8,354 bases of DNA from an uncultured Pseudorhodobacter sp. Lineage in GTDB: Bacteria; Pseudomonadota; Alphaproteobacteria; Rhodobacterales; Rhodobacteraceae. The notes under the pieces were generated by a model. That model was given only the letters and a program-made list of their open reading frames with translations. It was not told where the DNA came from and did not search any database. Position numbers and translations under genes: made by a program. Positions 1-5,828 of the stretch are shown here, piece by piece. Position 1 is the stretch's first letter. Each line of letters opens with the position of its first letter. Location: positions 1-8,354 of the forward strand of contig CALEMZ010000214.1 of NCBI GenBank assembly GCA_937910975.1, written 5' to 3'.

Positions 1-1
1 C

Positions 2-37
2 CTGTTTTACGCCGTGGCGGTCTTCCGCTGGGTCTGA
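2..37 (+). CDS. C-terminal end of a small membrane protein, probably DUF2160 of the glycerol ABC operon (partial)
   Basis: Only the last 11 codons and the TGA stop are in the window, reading LFYAVAVFRWV. This is a hydrophobic stretch ending in a short basic/aromatic tail, as expected at the end of a transmembrane helix. In glycerol ABC operons of alphaproteobacteria a small DUF2160 membrane protein commonly lies between the permease genes and the binding-protein gene, and this tail sits directly before such a binding protein. The family name is therefore inferred from position; the visible residues alone only support an inner-membrane C-terminus. It could instead be the end of a permease. Confidence 0.5.
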   Translation: MFYAVAVFRWV

Positions 38-52
38 CGCAGGACAAAAGAC

Positions 53-87
53 GCCAGAGGGCGAGGATGCGACCCTCGCCCCCTGGC
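53..87 (+). promoter_or_regulatory. Strong intercistronic stem-loop before glpV
   Basis: Bases 53-66 (GCCAGAGGGCGAGG) pair with 74-87 (CCTCGCCCCCTGGC) to give a 14-pair stem with one A-C mismatch (58/82) and a 7-base loop (67-73). No T-run follows, so it is not a normal intrinsic terminator. It lies between the membrane-protein stop and the ribosome site of the binding protein. Hairpins in this position in transporter operons are known to protect the downstream message from decay, or to reduce read-through, so that binding protein is made in excess over the membrane parts. That role is inferred here. Confidence 0.7.
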
Positions 88-120
88 AAGAATGCGAAAA
101 CACGGACGTCTCAACATTCT

Positions 121-126
121 GGGAGG
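121..126 (+). promoter_or_regulatory. Ribosome binding site that fixes the glpV start
   Basis: GGGAGG lies 6 bases before the ATG at 133. The only upstream in-frame ATG (67) lies in the loop of the 53-87 hairpin, has no Shine-Dalgarno sequence, and would put 22 polar residues before the signal peptide. The start at 133 is therefore preferred. Confidence 0.85.
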
Positions 127-132
127 AAGTTA

Positions 133-1857
133 ATGAAAAATCGACAAATGACAACCGCCATGGCGCTTGCGCTGATGGCGCTCGGCATGCCGGCATTCGC
201 CGACATGACCGCGGCCAAGGCATTCCTTGATACCGAAATCGGCGATCTGTCCACGCTGGACCGCGCCGGGCAGGAAGCCGAATTGCAATGGTTCATTGAT
301 GCGGCCAAGCCCTATGCAGGCATGGATATCAAGGTTGTGTCCGAAACCATCGGCACCCATGAATACGAATCCAAGGTGCTGGCTGCGGCTTTTACGGCCA
401 TCACCGGCATCAAGGTCACGCATGACCTGATCGGCGAAGGCGATGTGGTCGAAAAGCTGCAAACGCAAATGCAGACCGGCGAAAACATCTATGACGCCTA
501 TATCAACGATTCCGACCTGATCGGGACCCATTGGCGTTACAAGCAGGCGCGCAACCTGACCGACTGGATGGCGGGTGATGGCGCTGCAGTAACGAACCCG
601 GGCCTGGATCTGGCAGATTTCATCGGGCTTGAGTTCACCACCGGGCCGGACGGCAAGCTTTACCAGCTTCCCGACCAGCAGTTCGCTAACCTTTACTGGT
701 TCCGCCACGATTGGTTCAACGATCAGAAAACCAAAGACGATTTCAAGGCCAAGTATGGCTACGATCTTGGCGTTCCGGTGAACTGGTCGGCCTATGAGGA
801 CATCGCCGAGTTCTTTACCGGACGCGACATGTCTTATGCGGGCGGCCCGGAAACCGGAGTCTTTGGCAACATGGACTACGGCAAGAAAGACCCATCACTC
901 GGCTGGCGCTACACCGATGCGTGGATGTCCATGGCTGGCATGGGCGACGTGGGCGAGCCCAACGGCCTGCCGGTCGACGAATGGGGTATTCGCGTGAACG
1001 AAGCGTCGCAGCCGGTTGGCTCTTGCGTGGCACGCGGCGGCTCGACCAATGACGCTGCGGCGGTTTATGCCGTGACCAAAGCGATCGAATGGCTGCAGAA
1101 GTACTCGCCGCCCGAAGCGCAAGGCATGACCTTTGGTGAGGCCGGCCCCGTTCCGGCTCAGGGCGCAATTGCCCAGCAGATGTTCTGGTACACGGCTTTC
1201 ACCGCAGCCTCGGTCATCGAAGGCACCCCCGTGATGAACGAAGACGGCACGCCAAAATGGCGCATGGCCCCTTCGCCGCATGGCGCCTATTGGCAGGAAG
1301 GTCAGAAGATCGGCTATCAAGACGCCGGTTCATGGACCCTGATGGAGTCGACCCCGGTCGATCGTGCTCAGGCGGCTTGGCTTTATGCCCAGTTCGTCAC
1401 CTCCAAGACGGTTGACGTGAAAAAATCCCACGTTGGCCTGACCTTCATCCGTGAATCCACGATTCAGGATGCTTCCTTCACCGAGCGCGCACCAAAGCTT
1501 GGCGGCCTGATCGAATTCTACCGTTCGCCCGCCCGCGTTCAGTGGTCGCCAACTGGCACCAACATCCCAGACTACCCGAAACTGGCACAGCTATGGTGGC
1601 AGAACATCGGCGACGCGATGTCAGGCGCCAAGACCCCTCAAGAGGCCCTAAACAGCCTCTGCGAGGAGCAGGAGAAAGTACTGATCCGTCTGGAGAAATC
1701 TGGCGCTCAGGGCGATCTTGGTCCGAAGATGAACGAAGAGCAGGACCCCCAGGTCTGGCTTGATGCCCCCGGCGCGCCGGTGGCCAAGCTGGACAATGAA
1801 AAGCCGCCGGGCGAAACCATCGCCTATGACGAGCTGATCAAATCCTGGAATAACTGA
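133..1857 (+). CDS. glpV: Glycerol ABC transporter, periplasmic substrate-binding protein
   Basis: Family 1 (UgpB/MalE-like) extracellular solute-binding protein, 574 residues. It should capture glycerol in the periplasm and deliver it to the GlpPQ permease and GlpST ATPases, expected upstream of the window. Residues 1-23 form a Sec signal peptide: basic start MKNRQ, hydrophobic core, then AFA before D24. The mature protein has a helical N-terminal extension (about 24-65). The first binding-fold segment follows, with the family-like stretch ESKVLAAAFTAITGIKV (79-95), and Trp/Tyr-rich segments occur at 186-195, 351-354 and 486-489. At about 574 residues it is much longer than common sugar-binding proteins (400-450), which fits the GlpV type. 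C298 and C510 are the only cysteines in the mature chain and could pair. The identification rests on overall character plus the glpK downstream; glycerol is inferred, not shown by binding residues. Confidence 0.85.
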   Translation: MKNRQMTTAMALALMALGMPAFADMTAAKAFLDTEIGDLSTLDRAGQEAELQWFIDAAKPYAGMDIKVVSETIGTHEYESKVLAAAFTAITGIKVTHDLIGEGDVVEKLQTQMQTGENIYDAYINDSDLIGTHWRYKQARNLTDWMAGDGAAVTNPGLDLADFIGLEFTTGPDGKLYQLPDQQFANLYWFRHDWFNDQKTKDDFKAKYGYDLGVPVNWSAYEDIAEFFTGRDMSYAGGPETGVFGNMDYGKKDPSLGWRYTDAWMSMAGMGDVGEPNGLPVDEWGIRVNEASQPVGSCVARGGSTNDAAAVYAVTKAIEWLQKYSPPEAQGMTFGEAGPVPAQGAIAQQMFWYTAFTAASVIEGTPVMNEDGTPKWRMAPSPHGAYWQEGQKIGYQDAGSWTLMESTPVDRAQAAWLYAQFVTSKTVDVKKSHVGLTFIRESTIQDASFTERAPKLGGLIEFYRSPARVQWSPTGTNIPDYPKLAQLWWQNIGDAMSGAKTPQEALNSLCEEQEKVLIRLEKSGAQGDLGPKMNEEQDPQVWLDAPGAPVAKLDNEKPPGETIAYDELIKSWNN

Positions 1858-1871
1858 TCTGAAATGATTCA

Positions 1872-1908
1872 AAGGGGCGGGGGCTTTTGCTCTCGCCCCT
1901 TCGTTTTT
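1872..1908 (+). terminator. Intrinsic terminator after glpV
   Basis: AAGGGGCG (1872-1879) pairs perfectly with CGCCCCTT (1894-1901). The stem can continue inward through GGGGC/GCTCT (1880-1884 with 1889-1893, two G-U pairs) to a TTTT loop, giving about 13 pairs. CG and then TTTTT (1904-1908) follow. It starts 15 bases after the glpV stop and separates the transporter operon from glpK. Confidence 0.88.
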
Positions 1909-2001
1909 CTGGAACAATCTGCTTTCGGGTGCCAAAAACCGCTTGGAAATGCTGGCGAACGCGTTGGCCCATCTTGCGCCAATGGGGTGAACCCTGACAA
2001 T

Positions 2002-2030
2002 TTGCCAAGACGCGCAGCCCAACACATTAT
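2002..2030 (+). promoter_or_regulatory. Possible sigma-70 type promoter of glpK
   Basis: TTGCCA (2002-2007) and CATTAT (2025-2030) are separated by 17 bases and match the -35 and -10 consensus at 5 and 4 of 6 positions. An alternative -10, TATAAA at 2028-2033, would give a long 20-base spacer. The site lies after a terminator and about 50 bases before the glpK start, so a promoter is expected here, but the exact boxes are uncertain. The rest of 1909-2083 shows no gene. It also holds a small interrupted repeat, TTGGC-N9-GCCAA (1964-1982), just upstream. Confidence 0.4.
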
Positions 2031-2083
2031 AAAACATACTCCAAAAATGTCCCGCGCCGGGACGCCCCGCAGGAGGCTCTGAG

Positions 2084-3568
2084 ATGACCCATATTCTTGC
2101 CATCGACCAAGGCACCACTTCGTCGCGTGCAATCGTTTTTGACGCGGGCCTGCGCGTGATCGCCGTGGCGCAGGAGGAATTCCCCCAGCACTATCCGGCC
2201 TCGGGCTGGGTAGAACATGATCCCACTGATCTGTGGTCGACTGTGGCAGGCACCGCCCGCGCCGCAATCGAAAAGGCCGGGATCGACGCGCGCGACATCG
2301 CGGCCATCGGCATCACCAACCAGCGTGAGACGACCCTGATCTGGGACCGCGCGACCGGCCAGCCGATCCACAATGCCATCGTTTGGCAAGACCGCCGCAC
2401 TGCAAATATCTGCGAGGCCCTGACTGCTGCGGGTCACGCCCCAATGATCACCGCCCGGACGGGACTGCTGCTTGACCCCTATTTCTCGGCCACCAAGGTG
2501 AAATGGTTGCTCGATAACGTCGAAGGTGCCCGCGCCCGCGCAATGCGGGGCGAGCTTGCCTTCGGAACGGTGGATAGTTTTCTGATCTGGAAGCTGACCG
2601 GCGGGCGCACCCATGCCACCGACGCCACCAACGCCGCTCGCACCATGCTCTACGATATCCGCAAGGGCACTTGGGACGCCGAAATTTGCGGCCTGCTTGG
2701 CATCCCCATGGCCCTGCTGCCCGAGGTCCGCGATTGTGCCGCCGATTTCGGCACCACCCGCGCCGACCTGTTCGGGCGGGAAATCCCGATCCTTGGCGTT
2801 GCGGGCGACCAGCAGGCCGCGACCGTGGGACAGGCCTGTTTTCAGCCCGGCATGATGAAATCCACCTATGGCACCGGGTGCTTTGCCTTGCTGAACACGG
2901 GCGCGGACATGGTGCCATCAAAGAACCGATTGCTGACGACCATCGCCTATCAGCTGGACGGCAAGCCAACCTATGCGCTGGAAGGATCAATTTTCATTGC
3001 GGGCGCAGTGGTTCAATGGCTGCGCGACGGGTTGAAGATTATTCGTGAGGCCAGCGAAACCCAGCCCCTTGCCGAGGCCGCCGATCCCACGCAATCCGTG
3101 GTCCTTGTGCCTGCCTTCACTGGCCTTGGCGCGCCCTATTGGCGGCCCGACTGCCGTGGCGCGATCTATGGGCTGACCCGCAACTCCGGCCCAGCCGAAC
3201 TGGCGCGGGCGGCGCTGGAAAGTGTCGGCTATCAGACCCGCGATCTTTTGGAAGCGATGCGCGCCGACTGGGGAACCGCCGCTGAGGGCGTGCTGCGGGT
3301 TGATGGCGGCATGGTCGCCAGCGATTGGGCGATGCAGTTTCTGGCCGATATCCTCGGCGCTCCGGTTGATCGGCCGGTGGTCACCGAAACCACGGCACTG
3401 GGGGCGGCCTATCTGGCCGGGCTACAGGCCGGTCTTTGCCCCTCCCCTGCGGAGTTTCAAAAGTCATGGGCGCTGGAGCGGCGGTTCACCCCCGCTATGG
3501 ACCCCGCGTTGCGTGATGAAAAATACGCGCGCTGGGGCCGCGCAGTTGCCGCGACCATGAGCGTATGA
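2084..3568 (+). CDS. glpK: Glycerol kinase
   Basis: FGGY-family kinase, 494 residues (usual length about 500). It makes sn-glycerol-3-phosphate from glycerol and ATP in the cytoplasm, trapping the glycerol imported by the neighbouring transporter. Visible motifs are the phosphate-binding start AIDQGTTSSR (6-15), the glycerol-contacting R81-E82 in NQRETT, Y133 in DPYFSATK, the catalytic base D242 with Q243 in GDQQAA, the nucleotide-side TYGTGCF (261-267), the C-terminal FGGY stretch starting FTGLGAPYW (345-353), and DGGM (407-410). AGGAGG at 2071-2076 fixes the start. The loop that binds fructose-1,6-bisphosphate in E. coli (Gly-Gly-Thr-Arg) is not present around 221-236, and the His that Firmicutes phosphorylate is Asp in this region. 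Activity is probably controlled by transcription rather than by those two allosteric routes. glpD is not in the window. Confidence 0.97.
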   Translation: MTHILAIDQGTTSSRAIVFDAGLRVIAVAQEEFPQHYPASGWVEHDPTDLWSTVAGTARAAIEKAGIDARDIAAIGITNQRETTLIWDRATGQPIHNAIVWQDRRTANICEALTAAGHAPMITARTGLLLDPYFSATKVKWLLDNVEGARARAMRGELAFGTVDSFLIWKLTGGRTHATDATNAARTMLYDIRKGTWDAEICGLLGIPMALLPEVRDCAADFGTTRADLFGREIPILGVAGDQQAATVGQACFQPGMMKSTYGTGCFALLNTGADMVPSKNRLLTTIAYQLDGKPTYALEGSIFIAGAVVQWLRDGLKIIREASETQPLAEAADPTQSVVLVPAFTGLGAPYWRPDCRGAIYGLTRNSGPAELARAALESVGYQTRDLLEAMRADWGTAAEGVLRVDGGMVASDWAMQFLADILGAPVDRPVVTETTALGAAYLAGLQAGLCPSPAEFQKSWALERRFTPAMDPALRDEKYARWGRAVAATMSV

Positions 3569-4707
3569 CCCCCTTTGGCATCCTTGCGCCCGGTCGCATC
3601 TTGTTTGGCCGCGCAGAGGCCGCAAAGGCCGCGGGCCTGATCCGCGCCTTTGGCCCGCGCGGGCTGGTTGTGCATGGTGCCAATGCCGCCCGCGCGGCAT
3701 GGCTGCTTAATGATTTGGCCAAGGCGGGCTGCGAAGTAGCAACCCATGGCTGCGATGGCGAGCCAACGCTTGCCATGGTTGAAGCGGCGGTGGCCGAGGC
3801 GCGCAGGTTCTCACCGCAATGGGTGGTGGCCATCGGCGGTGGCGCCGCACTTGATCTTGGCAAGGCCGTCGCCGCGTTGATCCCCGCGCCCTCAGCTGTG
3901 ATGAACCACCTTGAGGTGGTCGGCCTTGGCCTGCCACTGATCGCAGATCCCTTGCCCTTCATCGCCATTCCAACCACGGCCGGGACAGGGGCCGAAGCCA
4001 CGAAGAACGCGGTGATCGGCCTGCCCGATCATGGCCGCAAGGTGAGCTTGCGTGATGATCGCATGCTGGCACGCCTCGCGATTATTGATCCGGCCCTGAC
4101 AGACGGATCGCCGCGCGATGTGACCCTGGCCTCCGGCCTTGATGCCATAGCGCAGGTGATTGAGCCCTATGTCTCAATCCGCGCAAATCCTTTCTCCGAT
4201 GCGCTTGCCCGCCCCGCTATCCCGCGCGGCCTCGCGGCCTTGAGGCGGCTCATGGAATCCGAAGACCGCGATGCGCGCGATGAAATGGCATGGGTTAGCC
4301 TTTGCGGCGGACTTGCTTTGGCCAACAGCGGCTTGGGCGCAGTTCATGGCCTTGCAGGCCCCATCGGAGGGGTGAGCCCTGCGGCACATGGCGCGGTTTG
4401 CGGCGCGTTGCTGGGTCCTGTGCTTGGCATGAACCGCAAGCGCGCCACCGGAAATGCTTTGATGCGCCTTGACGAGGTTTGCACGATGATCGGCGCGGCG
4501 CTTGGCTGTTCCGCCACCGATGCTCCGAACGCATTGGATCGCTGGGCCAGAAAGGCCGGATTGCCCGGCCTGACGCTTCAAGGCCTCGATCCCGCAGCCC
4601 ACCAAGAGGTCGCGGCGGCAGCGATGGACGCGTCATCAATGAAAGGCAATCCGGTGCCGTTATCGCAGGCGGATTGTCAGCTCATCTTGTTGCAAGCTGC
4701 CGAATAA
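3565..4707 (+). CDS. Iron-containing (group III) alcohol dehydrogenase coupled to glpK
   Basis: NAD(P)-dependent dehydrogenase of the Fe-ADH superfamily, 380 residues (family about 380-390). The N-terminal nucleotide-binding domain shows GGGAALDLGK (91-100, the GGGSxxDxxK motif) and PTTAGTGAE (136-144). The C-terminal helical metal domain keeps D193, H261 (VHGLAGP) and H275 (AAHG). The second ligand, His200 in E. coli FucO, is Gln at 197 in GLDAIAQVIEPY. As far as I recall, Gln here also occurs in a subgroup of the family, so the enzyme need not be dead, but its metal could differ. Its ATG overlaps the glpK stop (ATGA) and no Shine-Dalgarno sequence is visible, which implies translational coupling. 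Tandem stops TAA TGA end it. The substrate is unknown: a small alcohol, diol or aldehyde linked to glycerol catabolism is an inference from position. Glycerol dehydrogenase activity is possible, but the sequence does not prove it. Confidence 0.9.
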   Translation: MTPFGILAPGRILFGRAEAAKAAGLIRAFGPRGLVVHGANAARAAWLLNDLAKAGCEVATHGCDGEPTLAMVEAAVAEARRFSPQWVVAIGGGAALDLGKAVAALIPAPSAVMNHLEVVGLGLPLIADPLPFIAIPTTAGTGAEATKNAVIGLPDHGRKVSLRDDRMLARLAIIDPALTDGSPRDVTLASGLDAIAQVIEPYVSIRANPFSDALARPAIPRGLAALRRLMESEDRDARDEMAWVSLCGGLALANSGLGAVHGLAGPIGGVSPAAHGAVCGALLGPVLGMNRKRATGNALMRLDEVCTMIGAALGCSATDAPNALDRWARKAGLPGLTLQGLDPAAHQEVAAAAMDASSMKGNPVPLSQADCQLILLQAAE

Positions 4708-4808
4708 TGAGAATGAGGGCGCAGGCAGTCTGCGTTGCCGCGTCAGCTTCACCCCCGCGGAACTGGCCCTTCGCAATATCCTAGCCGCGATCATTGCCAA
4801 TTTCCGCC

Positions 4809-4918
4809 GAATGATGGCGCAGCACTTCCCACCGCAGCGCCATAGCGATATGATGCGCCAAAGCGGAGCATCGCTTTCGAGACAAAGCGCCATCATTCAG
4901 ATGGCAAAATGATGGCGC
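4809..4918. repeat. Four-part oriented repeat with ATGGCGC core
   Basis: GAATGATGGCGC occurs forward at 4809-4820, inverted and perfect (GCGCCATCATTC) at 4887-4898, and forward again for 11 bases (AATGATGGCGC) at 4908-4918. A shorter inverted copy, GCGCCAT, is at 4837-4843, next to a similar but imperfect ATGATGCGCC at 4850-4859. The copies are separated by 16, 43 and 9 bases. They may be operator sites for a regulator or parts of an RNA fold; I do not recognise the motif. Confidence 0.75.
4887..4918 (+). promoter_or_regulatory. Perfect 11-bp hairpin before the SPOR lipoprotein gene
   Basis: GCGCCATCATT (4887-4897) and AATGATGGCGC (4908-4918) form a perfect 11-pair stem with a 10-base loop, ending 33 bases before the start codon at 4952. 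No T-run follows, so intrinsic termination is unlikely. The left arm can alternatively pair over 12 bases with 4809-4820, so the two folds exclude each other. Function is unknown. Confidence 0.6.
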
Positions 4919-4951
4919 GACACAGAATTCGCGCTGCAGTAGGGGCTGGAT

Positions 4952-5809
4952 ATGGCACGGGCAACGATCAAGATCATTCTCTTGGCTTCAGCGGCGACTT
5001 TTGGCTTATCTGGGTGTCAAATTTCGAATAACTCCTTTGAAAATAACGATAATCCAGATGCATCGGGGAGCGGCGTTGCAAGCGAAACCTCTGTTCGACT
5101 GGTGGACCGTGATGTCGAAGCCCCACAGGTTTTTCAGGTCACTGACGAAGCGCTCTGGGATGGTCGCCCCTCGCTTGGCGGCGTTTGGGTTGCATCGCCC
5201 GATGCAGTCGATCCGGAGCGCGTCATCTTGCGCAACCCGTCAAATGGCAAATTTGTGATCGGCGCATTGTTCCGGCGTGAGCGGATAAACCCAGGCCCAG
5301 TGCTGCAAATTTCATCCGATGCCGCGGCGGCTCTGGGCATTTTGGCGGGGCGACCCACCAAGATCAACGTGACCGCCTTGCGGCGCGAAGAGGTTCCGGT
5401 AACCACACCGGATGCGGCGCGCCCCATACTCGATGCCAATGAAGCGGTGAAAACCACTTCGCTTGACCCAGTTTCCACTGCCTCCGCCGCTTTGGACAAG
5501 ATAGATGGTAATGCGTCCTCAAAACCTGTCATTATCAAACCTGCCCCAAAACCTGTCACCGCGAAACCTGTCGCAACGGGTGGCAAAAACCTTATTCGAA
5601 TCGGCATATTCAGCGTCGAGGCCAATGCCAAACGCGCATATGAAACACTGTTCAAAGTGGGCATCCCTGCCAAGGTCAGTAAGGAAACAAGCCAGGGTAA
5701 AATCTTCTGGCATGTGACCGCAGGCCCAATTGATGCCAACTCACGCGCGGCCACCTTGTCCAAAGTAAAAAGCGCGGGCTTTGCAGACGCCTACTACGTC
5801 TCGCACTGA
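4952..5809 (+). CDS. RlpA-like lipoprotein with degenerate double-psi beta-barrel and C-terminal SPOR domain
   Basis: Predicted outer-membrane or periplasmic lipoprotein, 285 residues. Residues 1-22 are a lipoprotein signal ending in the lipobox LSGC, with C22 as the lipidated residue. A polar, Asn/Ser-rich stretch follows (23-50). Residues about 60-145 resemble the RlpA double-psi barrel: RVILRNPSNGKFVIGALF (90-107), then VLQISSDAAAALGI (117-130), matching the 'VRVTNLxNGRxIVV...IDLSRAAAxxL' pattern. The usual catalytic NDRGP segment is missing, so lytic transglycosylase activity is doubtful. A low-complexity linker rich in KPV/KPA (191-207) leads to a SPOR domain (about 213-284: LIRIGIFSVEANAKRAYETL to the YYVS end), which in this family binds glycan strands lacking stem peptides at division sites. 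dacA follows after 19 bases, and rlpA-dacA order is also known in E. coli. The SPOR and lipoprotein calls are firm; the barrel call is moderately so. Confidence 0.85.
   Translation: MARATIKIILLASAATFGLSGCQISNNSFENNDNPDASGSGVASETSVRLVDRDVEAPQVFQVTDEALWDGRPSLGGVWVASPDAVDPERVILRNPSNGKFVIGALFRRERINPGPVLQISSDAAAALGILAGRPTKINVTALRREEVPVTTPDAARPILDANEAVKTTSLDPVSTASAALDKIDGNASSKPVIIKPAPKPVTAKPVATGGKNLIRIGIFSVEANAKRAYETLFKVGIPAKVSKETSQGKIFWHVTAGPIDANSRAATLSKVKSAGFADAYYVSH
5521..5572 (+). repeat. In-frame repeat of AAACCTGTC in the linker
   Basis: Four near-identical 10-base units, (A/C/G)AAACCTG(T/C)C, start at 5521, 5536, 5548 and 5563, with spacings of 15, 12 and 15 bases, all multiples of three. 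They encode the KPV, KPA, KPV and KPV units of the proline/lysine linker between barrel and SPOR domain. The likely origin is slippage or duplication, which changes only linker length. Confidence 0.8.
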
Positions 5810-5816
5810 TCTATCT

Positions 5817-5823
5817 GGAGGAG
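5817..5823 (+). promoter_or_regulatory. Ribosome binding site that fixes the dacA start
   Basis: GGAGGAG lies 5 bases before the ATG at 5829. The earlier in-frame ATG at 5781 lies inside the preceding gene, lacks such a site and would add 16 polar residues before the signal peptide, so 5829 is preferred. Confidence 0.88.
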
Positions 5824-5828
5824 CCTTC

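Larger units (their letters stand above)
4708..4951. other. Structured intergenic region between the glycerol unit and the cell-wall/replication operon
   Basis: This 244-base stretch holds no convincing gene. From the 5' end it has a small stem, CGCAG-GCAGT-CTGCG (4720-4734), without a T-run. The second half (4809-4918) is a set of oriented repeats and hairpins, including AAAGCG/CGCTTT (4860-4865 with 4872-4877, 6-base loop). No clear terminator for the dehydrogenase and no clear -35/-10 pair for the next gene could be chosen, though at least one of each would be expected. AGGGG at 4941-4945 is the ribosome site of the gene at 4952. Confidence 0.6.

Noticed and set aside
130..708. Long - strand open frame (192 codons) opposite the start of glpV.
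   Set aside because: It is antisense to the signal peptide and first domain of a well supported gene, with no ribosome site and no recognisable motif.
2033..2055. ACAT...ATGT half-sites near the glpK ribosome site as a GlpR-like operator.
   Set aside because: The arms are only four bases, and the site does not resemble the E. coli GlpR operator pattern.
4720..4734. Small hairpin CGCAG-GCAGT-CTGCG after the dehydrogenase stop as a terminator.
   Set aside because: The stem has only 5 pairs and no T-run follows, so intrinsic termination is not supported.
4700..4912. Open frame on the + strand through the intergenic region (ending TGA 4910-4912), with a 78-codon open frame on the - strand at 4660-4896.
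   Set aside because: The + frame has no usable start with a ribosome site: its ATGs at 4811 and 4814 lack one and leave only about 33 codons. The - frame overlaps the end of the dehydrogenase gene. Both look like chance open frames in GC-rich DNA. A conserved protein match would overturn this.
4708..4951. Repeats in the intergenic region as a CRISPR array or an insertion-sequence remnant.
   Set aside because: The repeat units are 7-12 bases, in both orientations and unevenly spaced, with no transposase fragment or target duplication visible.
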